Origin: Clostridiales bacterium
GTDB taxonomy: Bacteria; Bacillota; Desulfotomaculia; Desulfotomaculales; VENG01
Assembly (NCBI GenBank): GCA_016278505.1
Contig: JADQBQ010000033.1
Location: 45,960 to 109,959, forward strand
Direction of reading: 5' to 3'
DNA: 64,000 nucleotides
A program made the translations under genes and the position numbers. A model generated the notes under the pieces. That model did no database searches, was not told the origin of the DNA, and saw only the letters and a program-made list of their open reading frames with translations. Positions 8,750 to 17,656 of this stretch are shown piece after piece. Position 1 is the stretch's first letter, and each line of letters opens with the position of its first letter.

Positions 8750-9721
8750 ATGATTATACGTTTTGGCTATGTGGCCATGTCCATGACCATGCAAAACGCC
8801 TCACCGTCCAAGACCGTAACTTTCAAAATCTATAGCAAGCTGGCGGAAAAAGACCCGGAGGCGGCATTGAATAAAGTGCGGCGGGTGACAAGGCAAAATC
8901 TTAACAACTGCCTAAGACTGCTTCGCCATAACAAAGCCCACGGTGTACAGGTGTATCGTTTTTCCTCCAAGATAATCCCGCTGGGCACGCACCCGGAATT
9001 AAAGCATTGGGATTACATGGGGGAAATGGAGCCGGAATTAAAGGAACTGGGCCAATTTATCCGAGAAAATAAAATGAGGGTTACCTTTCACCCGGACCAC
9101 TTTACGGTGATTAACACCCCTGTTGCAGACGTGCTGGAAAAATCAATAGTAGATCTCAGTCACCATGCCGGTTTATTGAAGACCATGGGGCTTAATACCT
9201 GCGCAAAATTGGTAATGCACGTGGGCGGCGGTTACAAGGATAAATCTGCATCTTTGGAGCGGTTTCGACAAAATTGGTCCCAAGTGCCGTCAGAAGCGCG
9301 GGAACGTATTACCCTGGAAAATGATGATAAAATCTACACCGGTTCTGATGTCCTCTGGCTCTGTGAGCAGTTAAAGTTGCCCATGGTACTGGATATCCAT
9401 CACTACCGCTGTAATCATGGCCACGGTGAAACACTAAGTGAATTAGCACCCCGGTTTATTAACAGCTGGCAGGAAACGGGCTTGAATCCCAAGATACATG
9501 TTTCAAGCCCTAAAAGTGAAAAAAACCGTTTAAGTCACCATGATTATGTTGATCCCGGCGATTTATACCCATTCCTAAAAATAATGCGGGAACATAACAG
9601 GGATTTTGATGTTATGGTGGAAGCTAAACAAAAGGACCTGGCCATGTTTAAGCTGGTACAGGATTTAAAGGCATACCCGGGTATTAAAGTGCTGGGAGAA
9701 GCACTGGCTGAGTTTGTATAA
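8750..9721 (+). CDS. uvsE: UV damage endonuclease UvsE
   Basis: A 323-residue TIM-barrel metalloenzyme that nicks DNA 5' to UV photoproducts. It opens with RFGYVAMSMTMQNASPSKTVTF and carries the metal-site motifs MRVTFHPDHF, VMHVGGGYKDK, TLENDDK, VLDIHHYRCNH and the late VEAKQKDLA. The length fits the family. The ribosome site is weak (AT-rich leader), so the exact start is less certain. It converges with the DUF1657 gene across a bidirectional hairpin. UvsE is frequent in spore-forming Firmicutes. Confidence 0.93.
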   Translation: MIIRFGYVAMSMTMQNASPSKTVTFKIYSKLAEKDPEAALNKVRRVTRQNLNNCLRLLRHNKAHGVQVYRFSSKIIPLGTHPELKHWDYMGEMEPELKELGQFIRENKMRVTFHPDHFTVINTPVADVLEKSIVDLSHHAGLLKTMGLNTCAKLVMHVGGGYKDKSASLERFRQNWSQVPSEARERITLENDDKIYTGSDVLWLCEQLKLPMVLDIHHYRCNHGHGETLSELAPRFINSWQETGLNPKIHVSSPKSEKNRLSHHDYVDPGDLYPFLKIMREHNRDFDVMVEAKQKDLAMFKLVQDLKAYPGIKVLGEALAEFV

Positions 9722-9728
9722 ACAAATA

Positions 9729-9763
9729 AAATGCAGGAGGGGTAATTAACCCATCCTGCATTT
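9729..9763. terminator. Bidirectional terminator between uvsE and DUF1657 gene
   Basis: AAATGCAGGA (9729-9738) pairs perfectly with TCCTGCATTT (9754-9763), between two convergent genes. Confidence 0.8.
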
Positions 9764-9776
9764 ACATATAAACAGG

Positions 9777-10010
9777 TTATTTCTGCTGCGGCTGTTGAGC
9801 CTGCTGCTTCATCTGGTAATTAGGCTCTTGTTTCTCCACGTAATTTACCCGTCCTGCCAACTGTTGGTTCATTTGCTCCAGCTGCTTATTCATATCCGTG
9901 TACATTTTTTTGGCATTTTGATCCTGGGTTTCCAGCGCAAAGGACTGCATGTCTGCTGCCGCCGACTGTAAATTGGCCAGAGTCTGGTGCAAATTGGTGC
10001 CTACTGTCAT
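9777..10010 (-). CDS. DUF1657 family small protein
   Basis: A 77-residue, Gln-rich, helical protein starting MTVGTNLHQTLANLQSAAAD, which is the typical start of DUF1657 proteins of endospore formers, often near spoVA-type genes. The true ATG at 10010 follows AAAGGAGGT; the longer open frame upstream lacks this signal. The C-terminal tail is a low-complexity QQAQQPQQK. No spoVA gene is adjacent here. The function is unproven. Confidence 0.8.
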   Translation of the reverse strand: MTVGTNLHQTLANLQSAAADMQSFALETQDQNAKKMYTDMNKQLEQMNQQLAGRVNYVEKQEPNYQMKQQAQQPQQK

Positions 10011-10144
10011 ATAAATGACCTCCTTTGATTGAAGTTCAATAATAGAATGTGCATTTCGCATGAAATATAAAGCTTGTAAAAACATAAAGTTGAGTCATTT
10101 CAATACAAACAAAAATAGTTGATCGATTAATTAAAAGGATGGAT

Positions 10145-11512
10145 ATGATGATGAAAGAGGAATTGAGAGTCTTTTCCCCTACCGCCATATTGGGTTATGG
10201 TTTTCCCATGGCCTCTTTTGAGGCAGGGCTAAAGCTAAAGCCTCACGTGATTGCCGTGGATGGAGGTTCGACGGACCCCGGCCCTTATTACCTGGGATCG
10301 GGAAAATCATTTACCGACCGCGCGGCAGTGAAGCGGGATTTGAAGGTTATGCTGGCCGGGGGTAAGGAAATGAGAATCCCGGTAATCATCGGTACCGCCG
10401 GGGGCTCAGGGGCGGGCTCTCACCTGAGCTGGTGCCTGGATATAGTTAGGGAAATTGCCCGTGAGAAGAATTTGGGTTTCAAGCTGGCAACCATAGGTGC
10501 CCAAATTCCTAAGGAAAAATTGCTACGGCACTTTGACCGGGGCGCAATTAAACCTCTCCCGCCCGGCGGCGAATTGCAGCGCGGGGAATTGGAAAGTAGT
10601 AAAAGTGTAGTGGGACAAATGGGTATGGAGCCTTTCATAAAGGCATTGCAAGCCGGGGCTGACGTTATTTTAGCCGGCAGGGCTTATGACCCTGCAGTTT
10701 TTGCCAGTTATCCCGTATGGAAAGGATTTGACACGGCCCTTTCTTTGCACATGGGAAAAATACTGGAATGCGCGGCTATTGCCGCCGAACCGGGCAGCGG
10801 CAGTGATTGCATGATGGGGTTTTTGCGAGAGGATCATTTTTTGCTGGAACCCATGCATCCTGACCGGGTATGTACTGCCACTTCAGTAGCCGCACATACC
10901 CTTTATGAAAAAACTAATCCCTATTTATTGCCCGGCCCGGGAGGAACCCTTGACTTGAGGTCAGCAGATTTTAGCCAGGTTAGCGAGCGGTCTGTTAAAG
11001 TCTCAGGAAGTCGCTACATACCTTCTGATGTCTATTCCGTTAAGCTGGAAGGGGCCAGGCTGGCAGGCTTTCGTACTGTATCCATTGCCGGGGCCAGAGA
11101 CCCGCTGTTCATTGACCGTGTTGATAAGATTATCGAAGGTGTGCAGGAAAGGGTGCAAGATAACTTCTCATCCTTTACCGGACGCTACCGCCTGCTTTTC
11201 CGGCTTTACGGCCGGGACGGTGTGATGGCCGGCCTGGAGCCCTTATCCGGCGGGAATGTTTGTCATGAGCTGGGGATTATTATTGAGGCTGTGGCTGATG
11301 AGCAAGAGCTGGCCAACACCATTTGCAGCTTTGCCCGCTCCACCATGCTCCATTATGGTTATCCCGGGCGTATGGCCACTGCCGGGAATCTGGCGTTTCC
11401 TTATTCCCCTTCGGATTTTGAGGGTGGTGAAGTTTACCGGTTTAGTGTGTACCACTTGCTGGAGGTGGAAGACCCTGAGGAATTGTTTCCTCTGCAGGTA
11501 GAGCAGGTTTAA
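10145..11512 (+). CDS. AtuA-like (DUF1446) acyclic terpene utilisation family protein
   Basis: About 455 residues. Family hallmarks are ILGYGFPMASFEAGL near the start, VDGGSTDPGPYYLGSG, IIGTAGGSGAGSHL, and a late GGNVCHELGI/HYGYPGRMATAG region. AtuA-type proteins occur in acyclic terpene and acyl-CoA catabolic clusters, but no precise reaction is established. The next gene encodes DUF4387, the usual partner, about 30 bases downstream. Of several in-frame ATGs (10139, 10145, 10148, 10151), the first sits directly against AAAAGG, so 10145 or 10148 is better spaced. Confidence 0.85.
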   Translation: MMMKEELRVFSPTAILGYGFPMASFEAGLKLKPHVIAVDGGSTDPGPYYLGSGKSFTDRAAVKRDLKVMLAGGKEMRIPVIIGTAGGSGAGSHLSWCLDIVREIAREKNLGFKLATIGAQIPKEKLLRHFDRGAIKPLPPGGELQRGELESSKSVVGQMGMEPFIKALQAGADVILAGRAYDPAVFASYPVWKGFDTALSLHMGKILECAAIAAEPGSGSDCMMGFLREDHFLLEPMHPDRVCTATSVAAHTLYEKTNPYLLPGPGGTLDLRSADFSQVSERSVKVSGSRYIPSDVYSVKLEGARLAGFRTVSIAGARDPLFIDRVDKIIEGVQERVQDNFSSFTGRYRLLFRLYGRDGVMAGLEPLSGGNVCHELGIIIEAVADEQELANTICSFARSTMLHYGYPGRMATAGNLAFPYSPSDFEGGEVYRFSVYHLLEVEDPEELFPLQVEQV

Positions 11513-11545
11513 GAGCGCTGAAAATATTTGTGAGGTGTGTTTTAG

Positions 11546-11869
11546 GTGGGAAAAGTGCTTTTAAAAGATTTGGCTTCCGTTATTCGCAGTAAAAACGCCG
11601 GCCCTTACGAGCTGACCCTTGATATTATCTTTAAAACGCGGGAAATTTATGATCATGTTGTAGAGCAGGGTGTGATCAACCCTGGGCTGATTGCGCGGCT
11701 CTACAAGGTGCCGGAAGATAAAGTGATATCGGTGGTGGAATTTGCGCCGGCCATGGCAATTAAGGCCACCATTGTCCGGCCGGTGGTCTGCGGCGATGTG
11801 GGAGACACTGATGTTTACGGTGCCCAGCAGCATGGCCCCCTGTTAAATATGGAAGTGGATTGGAATTAA
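11546..11869 (+). CDS. DUF4387 family protein
   Basis: A 107-residue protein with the DUF4387 signature: LASVIRSKNAGPYELTLDIIF at the start, then GLIARLYKVPEDKV, and ending with GDVGDTDVYGAQQHGPL. It is almost always encoded after an AtuA-like gene, as here, and probably acts with it; no reaction is known. GTG start preceded by TGAGGTG. Confidence 0.88.
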   Translation: MGKVLLKDLASVIRSKNAGPYELTLDIIFKTREIYDHVVEQGVINPGLIARLYKVPEDKVISVVEFAPAMAIKATIVRPVVCGDVGDTDVYGAQQHGPLLNMEVDWN

Positions 11870-11934
11870 GTAAAGGTGTTTAGGATACAATATGGAAATA
11901 ATTTTAAACGGCAGACTTGCGGAGGTGAAGAAGC

Positions 11935-12267
11935 ATGGGTCAAGAAAATAAAGAGCTGGCGGGACAGGCGTTAGATTTGAGTGCCCTGGTAGATTACCAG
12001 GAAGGATCGGTTGTAAGCAGGACTCTAATTGACAAAAAGACCGGTACGGTCACCCTTTTTGCCTTTGATCAGGGCCAGGGTTTAAGTGAACATACCGCCC
12101 CGTATGATGCCCTGGTTAATATCATTGACGGGGAGGCGGAAATAGTTATTTCCGGTAACGAGCACCGGGTGAAAAGTGGTGAAATGATTATTATGCCTGC
12201 TGATGAACCCCACGCCTTGAGGGCCACCGAAAAGTTCAAGATGGTTCTGGTTATGATCCGGTCGTAA
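11935..12267 (+). CDS. Small cupin-domain protein
   Basis: A 110-residue single-domain cupin. The metal-site pattern is partly kept: LSEHTAPYDALVNIIDGEAEI (His, then Asp where many cupins have Glu) and MIIMPADEPHALRA with His. GGAGGTG precedes the ATG by eight bases. It follows the AtuA/DUF4387 pair by 65 bases and may belong to that unit. It could be a sugar- or ligand-binding regulator or an isomerase; no more can be said. Confidence 0.85.
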   Translation: MGQENKELAGQALDLSALVDYQEGSVVSRTLIDKKTGTVTLFAFDQGQGLSEHTAPYDALVNIIDGEAEIVISGNEHRVKSGEMIIMPADEPHALRATEKFKMVLVMIRS

Positions 12268-12296
12268 ATTAACCATTATAAGGAGCGGGAATTGAA

Positions 12297-12947
12297 ATGA
12301 AAAGTTTCCTGGGTATGAAAGAACCCGTCAATACGCTGACACATTTTATCGCATTTTTAACCGCCATCGCGGGGCTGGTGTTTCTAATCATCGCCACCAG
12401 GAATGAACCGGTTAAGCTGCTGATAATGACGGTTTACGGAACCAGTCTGGTGCTGCTTTTCGGGGCCAGTTCTTTGTACCACTGGATTAAAACGTCCCCG
12501 CACAAGGAATTGTGCCTCAGAAAAATTGACCATATCGCCATTTATATATTGATTGCAGGTTCTTATACACCGGTTTTTTTCTACGGCTTGGGCGGAGCCT
12601 GGAAGTGGACTATGCTGATAGCTGTATGGACACTGGCTTTAATCGGTATCGTCCTGAAAATATTTTTTCAGAACGTACCAAGAGCCGTCTCCACTGCTTT
12701 CTATTTATCGTTGGGCTGGATTGCCGTAGTGCCCTTCGCCATGCTGGTTAAAACCATTCCGCTGGGCGGCATTATCATGATGGTGGCAGGCGGAGTGGCT
12801 TATACTGTAGGGGCCCTTATATATGCTACCAAGTGTTTTAATTTTTTCCCCAACCGGTTTGGCTTTCACGAAATCTTTCACTTGTGCATTGTGGCCGGCA
12901 GTATAACCCATTATTTAATGATTTTCTTTTACATTATGCCTGATTGA
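12297..12947 (+). CDS. trhA: PAQR/hemolysin III family membrane protein
   Basis: A 216-residue seven-helix membrane protein. Family motifs are NTLTHF at the N-terminus, SSLYHW in helix 2-3, KIDHIAIYILIAGSYTP, and FGFHEIFHLCIVAGSITHY at the C-terminus, which supply the conserved Ser/His/Asp metal-site residues. Bacterial TrhA/YqfA relatives affect membrane lipid homeostasis. The stop overlaps the convergent histidine kinase stop by 14 bases. AAGGAGCGG precedes the ATG. Confidence 0.92.
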   Translation: MKSFLGMKEPVNTLTHFIAFLTAIAGLVFLIIATRNEPVKLLIMTVYGTSLVLLFGASSLYHWIKTSPHKELCLRKIDHIAIYILIAGSYTPVFFYGLGGAWKWTMLIAVWTLALIGIVLKIFFQNVPRAVSTAFYLSLGWIAVVPFAMLVKTIPLGGIIMMVAGGVAYTVGALIYATKCFNFFPNRFGFHEIFHLCIVAGSITHYLMIFFYIMPD

Positions 12948-14082
12948 GAGGATACCTGGCGAAAAACGTAGTTCCTTCCTCTTTCGACACCGTGAAGGAA
13001 ATGGACCCGTGCAAGTAACGCTCGGTCAGCAATTTCATGCTATAAGTACCCAGTCCGCGATCCTTGCCCTTAGTGGAAAAGGATCTCTGGAAAAGCTGTA
13101 GTTGTATCTCTCGCGGCATAACTCCCGGATTGTTCACCCAAAACTCAACCTGCCCGTCTTGGAACCGGCAGCCCAACCAGACCGTATCACCGGCTTCGGA
13201 TGCTTCCAGGGCGTTTTTTAACATGTTTCCCAGTACCCGGTGAAGTAACTGCGGGCTGCTGGTGAAAACCACATTTTCTGTTGTCGGGTTAATCATGATC
13301 TGCCGGTGCCGGGAAGCTTCATGGTTAGTAAAATGTGCTATCACTTCGGACAATATATTTAAGGATTGTAATGGTGCCGTGCTAACCTTGAGCTCATTAT
13401 TTTCGGCCAGTGTCAGATCGCGTTGTTCCCGTATTTGTTCCACCAGCAGCTTGGCTGATGATTGAATGTCCAGTATAAACTCTTTGACCAGATCAGCATC
13501 GGCCGTGTTTTCCAACAATTCGGCCAGGCCCATTAAGCCTCCGGCCGTATTCATGACGTCATGAAAAAAAATGCGCTCCAGGCTGTGGCGACGCTTTTCG
13601 TCGCTGATATCTACTATGGATAGTACAGTAAATTCCTCGTTGTTGATTTGGATCGGCATGGCTGTTACCCCTAGATCCAGGGCTTTCGTTCGGCCATTGT
13701 TGTTGATCAGGATACGGCACTCGTGGTAAACTTTACGGCCATACTGACTTTCCAGGATGGCGTTCATAGCGCCACAGGTACGGCAGAATTCGGTGGTCCC
13801 GCAGCCTCCGGCCATCTCGCAAGCGTGTGTGCATCGCAGCAGTTCCCCTGGACGAAGACCTTTTACCGATTCATAATCTTCGATTCCGAGTAAATCCAAA
13901 AGAACTTGGTTGCAAAGGATTACCTGGCGGTTGTGGTTTAGAACCATGACTATGTTCGGGAGTGCGTCAAAAAAACTACAATCCCCTAATAAATCATCTG
14001 CAGCCCTTGCTTGTTGTGCAATACGCTTGTTCGGTGCCCGTTCCGCGGGAGCAAAATAAGTGGTCAGGTTTTTGGAATTCAT
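12934..14082 (-). CDS. PAS-domain sensor histidine kinase with Cys cluster
   Basis: A 382-residue soluble kinase. The N-terminal PAS domain (about 40-180: FFDALPNIVMVLN, QVILCN) contains five cysteines in a tight region (RCTHACEMAGG, then CGTTEFCRTCGA). The dimerisation motif is FFHDVMNTAGGLMGL. The ATPase domain has an N-box (NMLKNALEAS) and a G-box (GKDRGLGTYSMKLLTERY). No membrane segment is visible, so the signal is cytoplasmic; the cysteines may hold metal or sense redox. The ATG at 14082 is preferred, with AAGGAG upstream. The longer frame to 14208 is read through a dispersed repeat. No response regulator is adjacent, so it is an orphan. Confidence 0.85.
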   Translation of the reverse strand: MNSKNLTTYFAPAERAPNKRIAQQARAADDLLGDCSFFDALPNIVMVLNHNRQVILCNQVLLDLLGIEDYESVKGLRPGELLRCTHACEMAGGCGTTEFCRTCGAMNAILESQYGRKVYHECRILINNNGRTKALDLGVTAMPIQINNEEFTVLSIVDISDEKRRHSLERIFFHDVMNTAGGLMGLAELLENTADADLVKEFILDIQSSAKLLVEQIREQRDLTLAENNELKVSTAPLQSLNILSEVIAHFTNHEASRHRQIMINPTTENVVFTSSPQLLHRVLGNMLKNALEASEAGDTVWLGCRFQDGQVEFWVNNPGVMPREIQLQLFQRSFSTKGKDRGLGTYSMKLLTERYLHGSISFTVSKEEGTTFFARYPLNQA

Positions 14083-14109
14083 TTGGAGGTTCATCTCCTT
14101 TCGCAGGTA

Positions 14110-14660
14110 AACCATGCGAACTAAAAACTCATTCTGTTTTTTTACGAAAATACCCGGGATATACAGGATTTTTGTATGCGTTCTTACGGTTCTTTGATAT
14201 AAGAACATCTTAGGTATTCCTTTTGGGAAAACATTTGGGGTATTCCTTTAGGGTCGTTTTCTGACAGGATTAACAGGATTTGCAGGATTGTTTTTGAGCA
14301 GGATCATTACTTAAGAGCGTAGATACATCATGGTTCTAAAAGAGCACTATTAATTGAAAAAAATGAAAAAACAATGGTTTATATTTATGAGATTGAATCG
14401 AAATGAAAAGTATTTATTAATAATTCCATTGCCAGATAAACTTCATTGCTTATCCTGTTAATCCTGTAAAAAGTTGGTTGGCCCCAAAGTAGGACCCAAG
14501 ATGTTTTATTTTCGGAAATATATTTTCATTCTAGTTTGTGTATATGGTTCATATAAGTTTAGACACCGTTTTTCCTCTACATAAAAACCTCCCTATTACA
14601 GGAAAAGGGGACACACCTCCAAGTAAGGAAAGGGGACACACCTCCTTCAGAGGAATGTCC
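14110..14660. repeat. Dispersed repeat block, second core type
   Basis: No gene. CGAAAATACCCGGGATATACAGG (about 14144) leads through TTGGGAAAACATTTGGGGTATTCC into GACAGGATTAACAGGATTTGCAGG, a core with GAGCAGGATCATTACTT and CCAGATAAACTTCATTGC, and reversed units (ATCCTGTTAATCCTGT), then GTTGGCCCCAAAGTA and TTCATTCTAGTTTGTGTATATGG. A close copy lies at about 27240-27660. At 14597-14642 the phrase GGGGACACACCTCC occurs twice. Confidence 0.85.
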
Positions 14661-14725
14661 CCAATGTATGAATGTCCAATGTATGAATGCATTCCAAATT
14701 TGCTTTTGCTCCCAACCATAGGCCT

Positions 14726-15889
14726 TCAGGCATTAATTAAATCCAGGAAATAGTCACTCAGTCCCTCCTGCAGGATATCCACCGGTATTTTGAATTCAGG
14801 CATGCCGGCGACATAAGGGGCTATTTCATATTCACCGAAAAAGAATACGATGTTGTTATCTTGCAAATAAAAGGGATGGTTGTCGGAGATACTCTGAAAA
14901 CCCATATCCCCTTCAAAATACATTTTTTCTCCGGCCTCAATTTGCCTTTCGATTTCCTGGTTGATTAAAGCTTTGTAGTCGGCTTTACTTTTGAATAAAT
15001 CCTTTAATGTTAGGCGTTTCCCTGCTTGGGTGTCCAGCACATAAAAATCTTTCCGGGCCATGCCGTGGGCACCGCCGGAATACCGGTAGGTTTCCACCGC
15101 CAGGGATAGCACTTTCCCGCTGGTGTACACCTCGTAATCTGTATGCAATTGGAAAGAGTGCACTGGAAAACCATTGTCTTTAGCGCTCTGGGCGTATTCC
15201 TCGTATACATTTTCCAACTCCGTCTTGGTTTGCATAGCTTTATCAATTATTTGCTCGTTAATTTCCTTCTCTAATGCCCTGTGTTCCAACCCGGAGATGA
15301 CAGGGATTTTTAAGTCTAATTCCATTTGTTCGCTGGTGGATTTAATTTCTTTGGTAGAAACCTGAATACTATCTTTATTTTCATCCGCGCCGGCCGATAT
15401 AATCATTACACTGTCGGTGGCTTTGTCCCATTGCACGGAAAATCCGCATGCCTCTGCTATCCAGCGTGCAGGTAGGAAAACCCTTCCCTCTTTGATTAGC
15501 GGGGCCACGTCCATTGGGGATTTTTCGCTGCCAATAACTTTTACTGCCTCGTTATCAAGATAATTGAGTACAAGCTGACGTTCGCCGGTTTGTACTTTAA
15601 TCTCCATATTAGAGTCACCTTGGTAAATTAAAGTTGCGGTTTTGGTCGATTTATCCCAATCTATTTTTTTATCAGCCATTCCCAGGGAGTGGGCAAGATA
15701 CCGCACCGGGATATAAATTCGGCTGTTTTCGATGAATGGTGCAACGTCCATAGTCAATTTTTGCTCGTTAAATGTATAATTGTACTCCCCCGGTTGGAAA
15801 AAAGCACTTTCTGTAGCTGCCGGTGTAGCTGTAACAAAGGAGTTAAAAGCAAGAAAAACAATACAGGTTAACATAATAACTCTTTTCAA
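14726..15889 (-). CDS. Secreted stalk-domain protein with RsiV-like C-terminal domain
   Basis: About 387 residues. The chosen start is TTG at 15889 (GGAGGG six bases upstream), giving a short basic N-terminus, hydrophobic core and ATPAATE cleavage region: a signal peptide. Two copper-amine-oxidase-like stalk repeats follow (MDVAPFIENSRIYIPVRYLAHSLG and MDVAPLIKEGRVFLPARWIAEACG). The C-terminal half (about 185-387) has the DUF4163/DUF3298 pattern of RsiV-type proteins (DYEVYTSGKVLSLAVETYRYSGGAHG, LTLKDLFK, FYLQDNNIVFFFGEYEIAPY). It probably acts in the cell envelope. A similar secreted protein lies just upstream. Confidence 0.85.
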   Translation of the reverse strand: MKRVIMLTCIVFLAFNSFVTATPAATESAFFQPGEYNYTFNEQKLTMDVAPFIENSRIYIPVRYLAHSLGMADKKIDWDKSTKTATLIYQGDSNMEIKVQTGERQLVLNYLDNEAVKVIGSEKSPMDVAPLIKEGRVFLPARWIAEACGFSVQWDKATDSVMIISAGADENKDSIQVSTKEIKSTSEQMELDLKIPVISGLEHRALEKEINEQIIDKAMQTKTELENVYEEYAQSAKDNGFPVHSFQLHTDYEVYTSGKVLSLAVETYRYSGGAHGMARKDFYVLDTQAGKRLTLKDLFKSKADYKALINQEIERQIEAGEKMYFEGDMGFQSISDNHPFYLQDNNIVFFFGEYEIAPYVAGMPEFKIPVDILQEGLSDYFLDLINA

Positions 15890-16017
15890 AAAGAACCCTC
15901 CATGACTCGTCACATAGCCAAGCATATTTAAAAAATGCTCAGTAGTAATTAAGACGGACAGGAAAAGCAATATGTTCCATCTAGTTTAGATAATAATTAA
16001 TATTGTTGATCATATGG

Positions 16018-17283
16018 TTATTTAATTGCTTTTAACGATTTTGAAGTATTGTCCCACATTTCCTCAGAGATTAAACCCAGCCGCCACAAGGCAACACCCT
16101 TTAAGCCGTAGCGCTTGGCAATACCTACCTTGGCAATTATACTGGCCGCAGTTTCACTGGGAGCGGATATTCCCAGTATTAACTTTTCAGGCGGGACCGC
16201 ACGGCCGGCTGTTTCTACGGCCTGCATAACGAGGTCAACCGGCTCAGGTGTGGACCCGTAATCATAGGCCATAATGATAATGCGGTCAGCTAAGCTTCCC
16301 AGAGCTGCATAATCATAGCCCTTATACGCGCTGTTGGGGGCGTGGAGGGTCAGCGTCAGGTTAAGGCCGACTTCTTTTAACCGGCTGGATAATAACTTAA
16401 TAAAATTTGTGAAATTATTTTGTACATCCTGCAGTTCTTCCGTGTCCGCGTTCCAGCCTAGACCTTCGAAATCAAGGTTAACACCGCCGTATAGCTGCGC
16501 TTCTTTGACTATTTGATCTACGGCCTTATCTTGCGCGGGTTTATCATTGAGAAGTTTGTTAATAGTGCTCCCTTGATCAGTCAAATGAATAACCATTTCG
16601 GTCGCCAAGTCATAATTGTCGGCTGCCTTTAGTACATTTTCCCAGCCGTCGGGGCGCTGCCAACCGGTCCTGCTTTGGGTAAGCAGGCTGCCTGTTTCAT
16701 CCAAGCTGTACCACCCTAGTGCCAGTTTACTTACCGTACCTGTATTGCCCGTGCCGGTTTGGGGATAGCTCCGGCCGAACAAATCGCTCCAACTGCTTGT
16801 ATTTGCATCGCCCAGGGCATAGAAACCAATTACCTCCATGTGGGTAGGTGGAGATATAATGTGCACTGTGTATGTACTGCTATTCCACGCCACGTCGCAG
16901 TCAAATGCCTCCGCGAAAAAGCGCAAGGGGATAAGCGTTCTACCGTCTTCAATCATGGGCGGTACATCCATAAGAATGTTGTTCCCGTTCCGGTAAGCGT
17001 ATTTGCTGCCCATCTGAAGGCGTATCCGGGTGTCTCCTTTTTTAGCTGTAACTGTTTGTGTGTCACTGTCCCAATCAACCTGGGTATTCAGCCCTTCCAT
17101 TACAGCCCGAAAAGGCACCAGTGTGCGGCCGCTTAGCATTACAGGCTCTACATCAAAGGTTACCGGCAGGTCGTCTATTAAAACCGAAATGGTCTCTTGT
17201 TGATTCGTTGCGCCGGCTGCAGAAGGTGCTATTAGTGCCAGCGCGGTTAGAATCATGCAGAATGTAAGTAACATTTTCTTCAT
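16018..17283 (-). CDS. Secreted stalk-domain glycoside hydrolase family 18-like protein
   Basis: 421 residues with a clear signal peptide (MKKMLLTFCMILTALALIAP-SAAGA). Residues about 30-145 form two stalk repeats (GRTLVPFRAVMEGL, GRTLIPLRFFAEAF). The C-terminal two thirds is a GH18-type barrel as in spore SleL/YaaH-like N-acetylglucosaminidases: VIGFYALG strand, GGVNLDFEGLG (the Asp and Glu of the active-site motif), IIIMAYDYGSTPEPV and GVALWRLGLISE. It likely cleaves peptidoglycan or cortex glycan outside the cell. GGAGG lies about 13 bases before the ATG. Confidence 0.88.
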   Translation of the reverse strand: MKKMLLTFCMILTALALIAPSAAGATNQQETISVLIDDLPVTFDVEPVMLSGRTLVPFRAVMEGLNTQVDWDSDTQTVTAKKGDTRIRLQMGSKYAYRNGNNILMDVPPMIEDGRTLIPLRFFAEAFDCDVAWNSSTYTVHIISPPTHMEVIGFYALGDANTSSWSDLFGRSYPQTGTGNTGTVSKLALGWYSLDETGSLLTQSRTGWQRPDGWENVLKAADNYDLATEMVIHLTDQGSTINKLLNDKPAQDKAVDQIVKEAQLYGGVNLDFEGLGWNADTEELQDVQNNFTNFIKLLSSRLKEVGLNLTLTLHAPNSAYKGYDYAALGSLADRIIIMAYDYGSTPEPVDLVMQAVETAGRAVPPEKLILGISAPSETAASIIAKVGIAKRYGLKGVALWRLGLISEEMWDNTSKSLKAIK

Positions 17284-17358
17284 AGCTTTTTATTTGCCTC
17301 CTGATATAATGCTCTTTCATTGATTCCCGTTTTAGGAAGCAAATTCCTTCCAGGATAT

Positions 17359-17387
17359 TGACAAGTTTAATAAACAGATTTAGAATG
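17359..17387 (+). promoter_or_regulatory. Promoter of the bza operon
   Basis: TTGACA (17359-17364), 17-base spacer, TAGAAT (17382-17387): a near-consensus sigma-A promoter that would start transcription just before the cobalamin riboswitch. Confidence 0.75.
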
Positions 17388-17399
17388 TTTAATAATTTA

Positions 17400-17572
17400 A
17401 TACAAGTTAGGTAACAGGTGCCCCGTCAGGGGAGAATAGGGAATCAGGTTAAAATCCTGAGCGGACCCGCCACTGTAACCGGGAAGTGCTTGCCATGATG
17501 CCACTGTCCAGCCGGATGGGAAGGCAGCAAGGGCGATGCCCGGGAGCCAGGAGACCTGCCTGTTAGCCTACA
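17400..17572 (+). promoter_or_regulatory. Cobalamin (AdoCbl) riboswitch
   Basis: Canonical cobalamin-aptamer landmarks in order: AGGTGCC with GGGGAGAATAGGGAAT near 17415-17445, AATCCTGAGCGGACCCGCCACTGTAA, and the B12 box AGCCAGGAGACCTGCC (17545-17560). It sits between a strong promoter and an intrinsic terminator, so it likely stops transcription of the bza genes when cobalamin is plentiful. Confidence 0.95.
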
Positions 17573-17588
17573 CTTAAGAGGATGATGG

Positions 17589-17623
17589 AAAAGTCCTTAA
17601 CCTTCGGGTTAAGGACTTTTTTT
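17589..17623 (+). terminator. Riboswitch-coupled intrinsic terminator
   Basis: AAGTCCTTAACC-TTCG-GGTTAAGGACTT followed by a T run: a very stable stem with a UUCG tetraloop, placed about 30 bases after the aptamer and before the bzaA ribosome site. Confidence 0.92.
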
Positions 17624-17656
17624 GTCTTTAGGGCAAAATTAAAGAGGAGAGTGATC

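Noticed and set aside
14083..14208. N-terminal extension of the PAS kinase
   Set aside because: The added codons are translated from a dispersed repeat that recurs at 27240-27300 and have no good ribosome site.
17582..17656. Longer BzaA start at 17582
   Set aside because: That frame begins inside the riboswitch terminator, and the added residues have no ThiC similarity; ATG at 17657 has the ribosome site.
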